From Mycolicibacterium canariasense (GTDB taxonomy: Bacteria; Actinomycetota; Actinomycetes; Mycobacteriales; Mycobacteriaceae), in assembly GCF_002101555.1 (NCBI RefSeq), contig NZ_LQOL01000052.1:1-64000 (forward strand): 64,000 nt of DNA, in the 5' to 3' direction. A model generated the notes under the pieces. The model made no database searches. It had not been told where the DNA came from and saw only the letters and a program-made list of their open reading frames with translations. The translations under genes were made by a program, and so were the position numbers. Positions 57,201-64,000 of the stretch are shown here, piece by piece; the first letter of the stretch is position 1, and the number at the start of each line of letters is the position of its first letter.

Positions 57201-60200
57201 TCGGGCCGTCAGCGTCCGGACCTATCGGTTGCCCCGCAGATCCTGTTCAACTATCTCGGCCGCTTCGCCGGCACCGAACAGACACCCTGGACGATGGTTG
57301 ATGCCACGGTCGGCGAGGATCGTGATCCCCGCATGCCGCTGCCGCGCGCCCTCGAAATCAACGCCGTCGCCGTCGACACCGACGAGGGTACCCGCCTGGC
57401 AGCCACCTTCTCCTGGCCGGCCGGTGTCCTGGACAAGGACCGCGTCACCGAACTCGCGCAGGCCTGGACGTCGGTGCTGACCGCCATCGCGCACAGCACC
57501 GACGTCACCGGGCCGACCCCATCGGACTTCCCCTTGGTGGCACTCACCCAGGCCGACATCGACGCCCTGCCGGTGGCCGTCGCCGATGTGTTGCCGCTAT
57601 CGCCGTTGCAGGCAGGCATCTATTTCCACTCCACCTATGCCGACACCGATCCGTATGTGGTGCAACAGATCGTCTCCTACGAGGGGCCGCTGGACCCGAA
57701 CCGGCTGCGCCAGGCCGCCGACACCCTGATCGCCCGGCACCCGCAGCTGGGCGCATCGTTTCGGCCCTTGGCCGACGGCAGCCTGGTCGCCACCCTGGCG
57801 AGCACCCCGCCCGCCGTGCGGTGGGACTACCACGACCTCAGCGCTCACGCCGCCGAGGACGCGACGGCACACATCGCGCAGATCGCCGAGCAACAGCGCA
57901 CCGAACCCTTCGACCTCGCCGATCCGCCGCTGATGCGCTACACCCTGGTGCGGCTCTCGACGCACCGGCACGTCCTCATCCAGACCGTGCACCACATCAT
58001 CGCCGACGGCTGGTCGGTACCGATCGTGTTGCGCGAGTTGGCCGCCCTGCACGACGATCCCGACACCGGCAGGCTGCCGGTGCCCGCGCGCTACCGCGAC
58101 CACCTGGCCTGGCTCGCCGGCACGTCACCAGCGGAATCCCTGACCGCGTGGTGCGCGGAACTCGACGGCGTCGCGGAGCCGACCCGACTGGCGGACGCGC
58201 TGCCGCCGCGCCGGTCGGCCGGCGCGGGATTCGGCAGGGTGACAGCCGACATCGACGCACACATCGCCGATTGGGCCGCCGGTCACGGTGTGACCGTCAG
58301 CGCAGTGCTCGGTGCGGCCTGGGGGATCACGGTCGGCCGGCTCACCGGCCGGACCGACGTGGTCCACGGCAGCACCGTCTCCGGCCGGGGCAGTGATGTC
58401 GCGGGCATCGACGACATGGTCGGCCTGCTGATCAACACGGTGCCCGCCCGCACCCAGTGGAGCCCGGCGGACACCCTGGCGGCCGTGGTCGCACGGCACG
58501 CCCACGCCCACGCCGCGGTGTTCGAGCACCATCACGTGGCGTTGGCCGACATCCAGCACGCCATCGGGATCCCCGAACTCTTCGACACCCTGGTGGTCGT
58601 CGAGAACTACCCGGCCGCCGACAACCGGGACGCCGCCATCCGGGTGACCGACATGGAGGTCATCGAGGCCCCGCACTATCCGCTGACCCTGATGGTCAAA
58701 CCGGGGGAGCGCCTGCATGTCGCGCTCACCCACGACCGCGCCGTGGTGGACACGGGCACCGCGGAACACGTGCTGGCGCTGTATCGCCGTACGCTGGCGG
58801 CCATCCTCGCAGCGGGTGACACCGCCCGCTGCGGCGATATCGAGGTCCTCGACGCCCCCGGCCGTGACCAGGTACTGCGATCGGGCACCGGTGCGCCGGC
58901 CCGCACCGGCACCGTCCTCGAACTCTTCGACAACCAGGTCCGCCGCAGCCCGGCCGCGGTGGCCCTGCAGGCCAACGAAGCGCCGGGACACCGGTCCGGC
59001 ATGCGGCTGACGTACCGAGACCTCGACGACCGGGCGGCCGTCCTGGCCGGAGCCCTGCTGGCCGCCGGTGTGCGCCGCGGTGACATCGTCGCCGTCGCCA
59101 CCAGCCGGACGGCCACCACGGCGATCGCACTGCTGGCCGTATTACGCACCGGCGCAACCTATCTACCGATCGACCCCGGCTATCCCGCCGTCCGCATCAG
59201 CTACATGCTCGCCGATGCGCGGCCGGTGGTGGTGCTCACCGACGGCACCGCGCTACCTACCCATGACCTGCAGGTGGTGCACGCCGACGCCCAGGGGCAC
59301 CCGTGGCGCGACACGGATATCGAACCCGACGACGCCGCATCCATCGTCTACACTTCGGGCAGTACCGGCCGACCCAAAGGCGTGATCGTCACCCACGGCG
59401 CCCTGACCAACCGACTGTCCTGGGCCAGGGCGGTGTGGTCGCAGGACCGCGACGACATCCGAATTGCCAAGAGCTCCATGAGCTTCATCGACGGCGCCAC
59501 CGAACTGCTCGGCGCGTTGGTCTCCGGTGCCACCACGGTCATCGCCGACGACGCCACCGCCAAGGACGGCGCGGCGCTGGCCGCCCTGGTCGACGACGTG
59601 GCCGCCACCCAGCTGTTGGTGGTACCCAGCCTGGGATCGGCGATGGCCGAGGTCGGAGGGCGCAAACTCGGCTCCCTGCGGCGCTGGATCTGCAGTGGCG
59701 AAGCCCTGGATGCCGCCACGGTTGAGGCGCTGCAACGGGTTTCACCGGAAGCCGAGATCGTGAACTCCTACGGATCCTCCGAAGTGGCCGGTGACGTACT
59801 CGCCGGCCCGGTGAGCCAGGCCGTCACGCTGGGCCGGCCGGTCCCGGGCACCCGAATCTACCTGCTCGGGCCCGATCTGTCCCCGGTACCGCCGGGCGCC
59901 GTCGGCGAGATCTACGTGGGTGGTGCCCAACTGGCGCAAGGCTACCTCGGCCGGTGCGCCGACACAGCCACCCGGTTCGTCGCAGACCCGTTCAGTGCGG
60001 ATGGCGAACGGCTCTACCGCACCGGCGATCTGGCCCGATGGACGCCCGACTGGGCCGTCGAGTACCTGGGACGCGCTGACAACCAGGTCAAGATCAACGG
60101 CTTCCGCGTCGAACTCGGCGAGGTCGAAGCCGCGCTGACCGCCCTGCCCGACATCGCCGACGCCGTGGTCACCGTCCGCGGGCAGCGCGTGGACGGCTAC

Positions 60201-63200
60201 GTGGTGGCCCGCGCCGGCAGCACCCTCGACCCGGCGACCGTGCGCGCCGCGGTGGCCGCCACGCTACCCACGCACATGACCCCGGCCACGATCACCCTGC
60301 TCGACGTCATTCCCTTGCTGCCCAACGGGAAAAGGGACCGTCGGGCGCTGCCCGAACCGGTGATCGCCACGTCGCACACCGCACCGCGCACCGACCGGGA
60401 ATCGCAGATCTGTGCCGTCTTCGCCGCGGTGCTCGGCATCGATGAAGCCGGCATCGACGACGACTTCTTCGCCCTCGGCGGTGACAGCCTGCTGGCGCTG
60501 CGCGTGGTCAACCGGCTGGCCGGGGCCGGCATCACCCTGGCCACCAGCGACCTGTTCCGGTTACGCACGGCACGCGCACTCGGTGCCGTACCGGATGCCG
60601 CCACACCCGTCGCCGCGCCGGGTCCGGCGAAAGTCGAAGCATGGCACGGACTTTCCGATGAAGATCTGGCCAGGCTGACGGGTTCCTGCCCGGTCGAGGT
60701 GGCCGACGTCTGGCCCCTGTCGCCGCTGCAGCAGGGCGTGTACTACCAGTGCACCTACACCGACGACGTCAACACCTATCTGGCGCAGAACGTGTTCGAC
60801 TTCGACCACCGGCTCGACATCGACGCGCTGCGCGTGGCGTTCGGAGCCATGCTGTCCCGGCACGACAACCTGCGTGCCGGATTCACCAGTGCCGACCTGC
60901 CCCGACCCGTGCAGTACATCGGACGCTTCGTGCCCGCCACGGTGGGCGAGGTGGACCTGACCGAGCTGAATGCCGATCTGGCCGAAGAACAACTCGCCGA
61001 AGTGATGCGTGCCGACAGCACCGCACCGTTCGACCTGACCACACCCCCGCTGGTGCGTCTCACCGTCATCAGACGGCCCGGCCGCGGCGACCGGCTGCTG
61101 CTGACCTGCCACTTCCTGCTCTGGGACGGTTGGTCCCGCGAACTGGTGCTGCGAGAGCTGTTCGCGCTGTACAACTCCGGTGGTCTGCGGGGTGCCCTGC
61201 CCGCGGGCGCCGCCACCTATGCCGATTACCTGCGCTGGGTGGCCGCGCAGGATCATGCAGCATCTGCCAGGGCGTGGGCCGAGGCCCTGAGCGGACTGAC
61301 GGAGCCGACACTGATCGCCGACCCTGCCGGCGGAGCCGAAACGGCCCTACCGGAACGGGTCTACGGCGAACTCTCCGCCGGCGTCACCGCACTGCTGGAC
61401 CAGCATGCACGGCGCGAACACACCACCGCCAACACCGTGCTCACCGCCGCGCTGGGCATCGTGCTGGGCTACGAGACCGGCAACACCGATGTCGTCTTCG
61501 GCACCACGGTCGCCGGCCGGCCGCCGGAGCTGCCCGGTGTCGAGCATGTGATCGGTCAATTTCTCAACACCGTCCCGGTCCGGGTGGCGATGGCGCCGAC
61601 CGCGACGGTCGCCGAACTATTGCGCGGCGTCGAGGACTTCCGACTGGCCCTGATGGCACACGAATACGTCGGGCTCGGTGACATCACCCGCGCCGCAGGC
61701 CATCAGCAGCTTTTCGACAGTCTCTACGTGCTGCAGAACTTCCTGGACGACGACACCTTCACCGACTTCGAGCGCCAACAGGGCATCGTCGGCGTCGACT
61801 TCGTGGACACCACCCATTACCCACTGACCTGGGTGCTCACGCCGGGGGAGCGGCTGCGGATCAAACTCGAGTACCGGCCCGACGTCGTCGGCGCCGACAC
61901 CGCGGCCGCGATGGTGGCCCGGCTGTGCCGCGTCGTCGAGCTGCTGCTGACCCAGCCGGACACCCAGATCGGCGCGCTCGACCTCATCCTGGACGCCGAA
62001 CACGACGAGCTGGCGGCACAGTGGCGCACGGCCGAACACCCCATCGGCGGCGCCACCATCGCCGACCTGCTGGCCGAGCGCGCGGCCTCCTGCCCGAACG
62101 ACACCGCGCTCGTCTTCGGCGCCGAACGGCTCACCTACGCCGAACTCGACGAGCGAATCAACCGGCTGGCCCGGTTGCTGATCGCGCACGGCGCCCGGCC
62201 GGAACAGGTGGTGGCACTGGCGCTGCCGCGGTCGTTGGACATGGTGGTGGCGCTGTTCGCCGTGCTGCGCACCGGCGCGGCGTACCTGCCGCTGGAACGC
62301 GACTACCCGCTGGCCCGGCTCACCGGCATGCTCGACGACGCCCGGCCGGTGCTGCTGGTGTGCCCGGAATCCAGCACCGAACTGACAGCACACCAGATCG
62401 GTCTCGGCGCCGCCGTCCTGAGCCCGGACAGTGCGACGGTGATCGAGGCGCTCGCCCAGACCCCCGGAACCGCGCTGTCGGACGACGAACTCGGCGCCTT
62501 CACCGGAGCCGACCGGCTGGAGTACCCGGCATACGTGATCTTCACCTCGGGTTCCACCGGCCGCCCCAAGGGGGTCGTGACGCCGTACCGCGGCCTGACC
62601 AACATGCAGCTCAACCACCGGGCTGAGATCTTCGACCCGGCCGTCGCCAAGGCCGGCGGTCGGCGGCTGCGGGTCGCGCACACCGTGTCGTTCTCCTTCG
62701 ACATGTCGTGGGAGGAATTGCTCTGGCTCGTCGAGGGTCACGAGGTGCACATCTGCGACGAGGACCTGCGCCGCGACGCCACCGCACTGGTGGCCTACTG
62801 CCACGAGCACCGGATCGACGTCGTCAACGTCACCCCGAGCTACGCGCACCACCTCTTCGCCGAAGGCCTCCTCGACGCGGGCCGGCACGCCCCGACCCTG
62901 GTGCTGCTGGGTGGGGAAGCGGTGTCCGAGGACGTCTGGAACCGGTTGCGCGACAGGCCGGACAGCACGGGTTACAACCTCTACGGCCCCACCGAATACA
63001 CCATCAACACCCTCGGCGGCGGTACCGACGACAGCGTCACCCCGACCGTCGGCCGGCCCATCTGGAACACCCGCGCGTACATCCTGGACGCCTGGCTGCG
63101 CCCGGTCCGCGACGGGGTTATCGGCGAACTGTACATCGCCGGAACGGGTTTGGCGCGTGGCTATCTGCACCGCGCCGGCCTGACCGCGGACCGATTCGTC

Positions 63201-64000
63201 GCCGACCCGAACAACCCCGGTGGGCGGATGTACCGCACCGGTGATCTGGTGGCGCGGCGTGCCGACGCCAGCGGCATCCTGGATTTCTTCGGCCGCAGCG
63301 ACGATCAGGTGAAGATCCGCGGCTACCGGGTGGAACTCGGTGAGGTGGCCGCGGCGCTGCAGGCGCTGCCGGGTATTCGGCACGCAACCGTCGTCGTACG
63401 GTCGGGCATCGCGGGATCGGGTACCAACACCAAACAGCTCGCCGGCTACGTGGTGCCCGAATCACCCTGCAATCCGGCGGAATTGGCGGTCGAACTGCGG
63501 TCAGCCCTGACCCAGACGCTGCCCGACTACATGGTGCCCGCCCTGTACGGCGTCCTGGACACCGTGCCGCTCACCGTCAACGGCAAGCTCGACACCAAGG
63601 CCCTGCCCGAACCCGTCACGCCGGCGTCCGGTCCCACCCGCGCCCCGCGCGACCATCGCGAAGAGCTGCTGGCCGGCATCTTCGCCGACGTGCTCGGCCT
63701 GTCAGAAGTGGGTATCGACGACGACTTCTTCACCCTCGGCGGGGACAGCATCTCCTCGATCGCGGTCTCGGGCAAGGCACGCAAGGCCGGCCTGCAGCTC
63801 ACACCGCGGGACATCTTCCGGCGTCGCACGGTCTCCGCGCTGGCAGCCTCGGTCACCGAGACCGCCCCGGCGGCGACTGTCGCGGACAGCGGAATCGGAC
63901 CGATCACCGCGACGCCGATACTCGCCGAGACGGCGCAGTCCGACACCCCGCTGGCGAACTTCTACCAGTCGATGGTGCTGGCCACCCCGGCCGAAATCAC
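54240..64000 (+). CDS. fxbB: exochelin-type nonribosomal peptide synthetase (5' part, runs off the window)
   Basis: The frame stays open from GTG 54240 to the window end, at least 3,253 codons. Domains by residue: A1 about 45-540 ([11 protein letters not shown] near 201), T1 (GGDS Ser 596), E1 about 650-1095 (HHVVIDG near 769), C2 about 1119-1540 (HHIIADG near 1251), A2 about 1556-2030, T2 (Ser 2083), C3 about 2158-2580 (CHFLLWDG near 2290), A3 about 2600-3115, T3 (Ser 3170), then the start of E3. Specificity residues by eye: A1 DINYWGGIGK, A2 IDTVISSGDK, A3 DMENLGLINK, fitting formyl-hydroxyornithine, beta-alanine and hydroxyornithine. It starts without a C domain, so it is the initiating synthetase. 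It overlaps the exporter stop (GTGA). Confidence 0.94.
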   Translation, partial: MTGKGTGASEATGQTTGASDGLTVEDRLELLRQWNNETWPSATATVPELFAQQARLTPDALAVVSRASAATGRDSGDIRLTYRGLAVRAYQLANYLRAQGVDHERVVAIAVPRSTEMVIAVVAILAAGGAFVPLDPQWPAERRAQVLADTRATAVLVAPGAACPGDPNPIELDLDDWDFEDQPATAPAVDIDAGQLAYVIFTSGSTGKPKGAMIRHEAICERLNWQVQEILGFGPGDASLFKAPLSFDISINEVLLPLVSGGYVVVADPGGERDPQYLLDLIATEKVTFVYLVSSMLDVLLDLASETDTATSPLSGLKHVWCGGEVLTPALFDRFRTQLSTTLYHGYGPAEATIGVSHVIYRDRAERIETSIGRPNPHTQLYVLDDDLQPVPVGVGGELYAAGFLLGRGYVNAPGLTGARFIANPFAQDGSRMYRTGDLARWTPDGVLEFLGRADNQVKIRGMRVELEEIEAVLAAHPQVRHAAVVLRKTPAGGAQLTGYALSTTGADPGELRTWCAEKLPEHMVPGAVLVLDEFPVTANGKIDRRALPEPVVVDAGSGAAVTDPRVQVICDMYADLLGVPSVGADTDFFGIGGDSIAAMGLVSRARRAGLRVRPRDVLTLRTPAALAAAVTDIEVAGPATVPGTGNVEPTPILAWLHEIGNGTDGFFQSMAVHTPAGLTPPALTAMLDALLDCHDLLRARLGSDGGLTVPVTAAVAAADILTRIDRSADQKAAHDRAVAELDPAAGRMLNAVWLDGAGEPGRLILVVHHVVIDGVSLRVLAEDLQSAWADITAGRPIAIAKPDTTFRQWATELRAACIRGDFATDEAYWLRAVAADDPLIGTRALNPATDTVATEDRLTVRLDQDSTARLLGPVPAAIRGGVNDALVAALALAVAHWRGDDHGLLLELEGHGREPDHLGAAGEHLDLSRTIGWFTTLFPVHLQPGVASWAELMAGGPTLGAAVKTVKEQLRAVPRNGLSYGALRYLSGRQRPDLSVAPQILFNYLGRFAGTEQTPWTMVDATVGEDRDPRMPLPRALEINAVAVDTDEGTRLAATFSWPAGVLDKDRVTELAQAWTSVLTAIAHSTDVTGPTPSDFPLVALTQADIDALPVAVADVLPLSPLQAGIYFHSTYADTDPYVVQQIVSYEGPLDPNRLRQAADTLIARHPQLGASFRPLADGSLVATLASTPPAVRWDYHDLSAHAAEDATAHIAQIAEQQRTEPFDLADPPLMRYTLVRLSTHRHVLIQTVHHIIADGWSVPIVLRELAALHDDPDTGRLPVPARYRDHLAWLAGTSPAESLTAWCAELDGVAEPTRLADALPPRRSAGAGFGRVTADIDAHIADWAAGHGVTVSAVLGAAWGITVGRLTGRTDVVHGSTVSGRGSDVAGIDDMVGLLINTVPARTQWSPADTLAAVVARHAHAHAAVFEHHHVALADIQHAIGIPELFDTLVVVENYPAADNRDAAIRVTDMEVIEAPHYPLTLMVKPGERLHVALTHDRAVVDTGTAEHVLALYRRTLAAILAAGDTARCGDIEVLDAPGRDQVLRSGTGAPARTGTVLELFDNQVRRSPAAVALQANEAPGHRSGMRLTYRDLDDRAAVLAGALLAAGVRRGDIVAVATSRTATTAIALLAVLRTGATYLPIDPGYPAVRISYMLADARPVVVLTDGTALPTHDLQVVHADAQGHPWRDTDIEPDDAASIVYTSGSTGRPKGVIVTHGALTNRLSWARAVWSQDRDDIRIAKSSMSFIDGATELLGALVSGATTVIADDATAKDGAALAALVDDVAATQLLVVPSLGSAMAEVGGRKLGSLRRWICSGEALDAATVEALQRVSPEAEIVNSYGSSEVAGDVLAGPVSQAVTLGRPVPGTRIYLLGPDLSPVPPGAVGEIYVGGAQLAQGYLGRCADTATRFVADPFSADGERLYRTGDLARWTPDWAVEYLGRADNQVKINGFRVELGEVEAALTALPDIADAVVTVRGQRVDGYVVARAGSTLDPATVRAAVAATLPTHMTPATITLLDVIPLLPNGKRDRRALPEPVIATSHTAPRTDRESQICAVFAAVLGIDEAGIDDDFFALGGDSLLALRVVNRLAGAGITLATSDLFRLRTARALGAVPDAATPVAAPGPAKVEAWHGLSDEDLARLTGSCPVEVADVWPLSPLQQGVYYQCTYTDDVNTYLAQNVFDFDHRLDIDALRVAFGAMLSRHDNLRAGFTSADLPRPVQYIGRFVPATVGEVDLTELNADLAEEQLAEVMRADSTAPFDLTTPPLVRLTVIRRPGRGDRLLLTCHFLLWDGWSRELVLRELFALYNSGGLRGALPAGAATYADYLRWVAAQDHAASARAWAEALSGLTEPTLIADPAGGAETALPERVYGELSAGVTALLDQHARREHTTANTVLTAALGIVLGYETGNTDVVFGTTVAGRPPELPGVEHVIGQFLNTVPVRVAMAPTATVAELLRGVEDFRLALMAHEYVGLGDITRAAGHQQLFDSLYVLQNFLDDDTFTDFERQQGIVGVDFVDTTHYPLTWVLTPGERLRIKLEYRPDVVGADTAAAMVARLCRVVELLLTQPDTQIGALDLILDAEHDELAAQWRTAEHPIGGATIADLLAERAASCPNDTALVFGAERLTYAELDERINRLARLLIAHGARPEQVVALALPRSLDMVVALFAVLRTGAAYLPLERDYPLARLTGMLDDARPVLLVCPESSTELTAHQIGLGAAVLSPDSATVIEALAQTPGTALSDDELGAFTGADRLEYPAYVIFTSGSTGRPKGVVTPYRGLTNMQLNHRAEIFDPAVAKAGGRRLRVAHTVSFSFDMSWEELLWLVEGHEVHICDEDLRRDATALVAYCHEHRIDVVNVTPSYAHHLFAEGLLDAGRHAPTLVLLGGEAVSEDVWNRLRDRPDSTGYNLYGPTEYTINTLGGGTDDSVTPTVGRPIWNTRAYILDAWLRPVRDGVIGELYIAGTGLARGYLHRAGLTADRFVADPNNPGGRMYRTGDLVARRADASGILDFFGRSDDQVKIRGYRVELGEVAAALQALPGIRHATVVVRSGIAGSGTNTKQLAGYVVPESPCNPAELAVELRSALTQTLPDYMVPALYGVLDTVPLTVNGKLDTKALPEPVTPASGPTRAPRDHREELLAGIFADVLGLSEVGIDDDFFTLGGDSISSIAVSGKARKAGLQLTPRDIFRRRTVSALAASVTETAPAATVADSGIGPITATPILAETAQSDTPLANFYQSMVLATPAEI
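54255..54299 (+). repeat. REP-like repeat, tandem copies at the NRPS 5' end
   Basis: GGGGCGAGCGAAGCGACGGG (copy at 54255-54278) is followed by a shorter copy at 54285-54299. Both are in frame and encode the ATG/ASE/TTGASD-rich stretch right after the GTG start. Related sequence occurs in nagA at 10711. Confidence 0.5.
54432..54455 (+). repeat. REP-like repeat copy inside adenylation domain 1
   Basis: A third related copy (core GGGCGAGCGCAGCGACGGG) encodes [12 protein letters not shown], an insertion in the A1 domain just before the usual RLTYRGL strand. Confidence 0.5.

Noticed and set aside
61617..63383. 588-residue minus-strand frame opposite the NRPS
   Set aside because: Antisense shadow of module 3 with no recognisable motifs.
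1..64000. CRISPR arrays, rRNA genes, intact transposases
   Set aside because: No regularly spaced repeats, rRNA sequence or transposase motifs were seen.

Overview
The window is high-GC DNA from a fast-growing mycobacterium (Mycolicibacterium-like). The evidence is the mycobactin mbt-2 locus (mbtK, mbtN, mbtM, mbtL), IdeR-type iron boxes, ESX/WXG-like small genes, DUF2993 and DUF5994 proteins, a GlcNAc and dihydroxyacetone PTS gene block, and an exochelin-type siderophore locus. Genes are tightly packed, with many 1-4 base ATGA/GTGA overlaps. The right end cuts through a giant nonribosomal peptide synthetase (NRPS).

Layout. 1-1.9 kb: a damaged WXG/amidase protein with a small ESX-like partner, then a Doc-type toxin with its antitoxin. 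1.9-7.1 kb: release factor 3, a YceI protein, a sulfatase and a DUF2993 lipid-binding-like protein. 7.1-11.1 kb: GlcNAc uptake and catabolism (EIIBC, EIIA, nagB, nagA). 11.1-17.5 kb: a dihydroxyacetone operon (aquaporin, dhaK, dhaL, DhaM-HPr-EI fusion) with a divergent IclR regulator and a perfect operator-like palindrome. 17.6-21.3 kb: mbt-2, which makes and attaches the lipid tail of mycobactin, with an IdeR box. 21.3-30 kb: DUF190 and two CrcB fluoride channels, a large AfsR/BTAD ATPase regulator, a hemerythrin protein, phosphoglucomutase and an MFS transporter. 30.1-31.9 kb: tRNA-Ala(GGC) with a decayed integrated element bounded by a 40-base copy of the tRNA 3' half; it holds a truncated integrase and a broken AbiEii-like toxin gene. 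32-39.9 kb: a GAF-EAL protein and a complete biotin-independent malonate decarboxylase operon. 40-42.7 kb: DUF5994, a transglutaminase-like protein, a tiny membrane protein, and a signal peptidase I homologue lacking both catalytic residues.

42.8-64 kb is an exochelin-type siderophore locus: a siderophore-interacting reductase, two FecCD permeases and an ATPase, a binding lipoprotein, PanD, ornithine N5-monooxygenase, an FxbA-like formyltransferase, an MbtH protein, an asymmetric two-subunit ABC exporter and an NRPS. At least three IdeR-like boxes cover its transcription units. The NRPS reads A-T-E / C-A-T / C-A-T-E. Residues read by eye from its adenylation domains fit formyl-hydroxyornithine, beta-alanine and hydroxyornithine, the first three residues of exochelin MS, with epimerases exactly where D residues are expected. 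The locus therefore supplies its own unusual monomers: PanD makes beta-alanine, the monooxygenase makes N5-hydroxyornithine and the formyltransferase formylates it. It also carries export, re-uptake and iron release functions.

Points most worth a second look are the catalytically dead signal peptidase homologue, PanD inside the siderophore operon, the NRPS code and stereochemistry match in one long reading frame, the degenerate ABC exporter, the tRNA-Ala element remnant, the malonate decarboxylase operon, and a REP-like repeat inserted within coding sequences.
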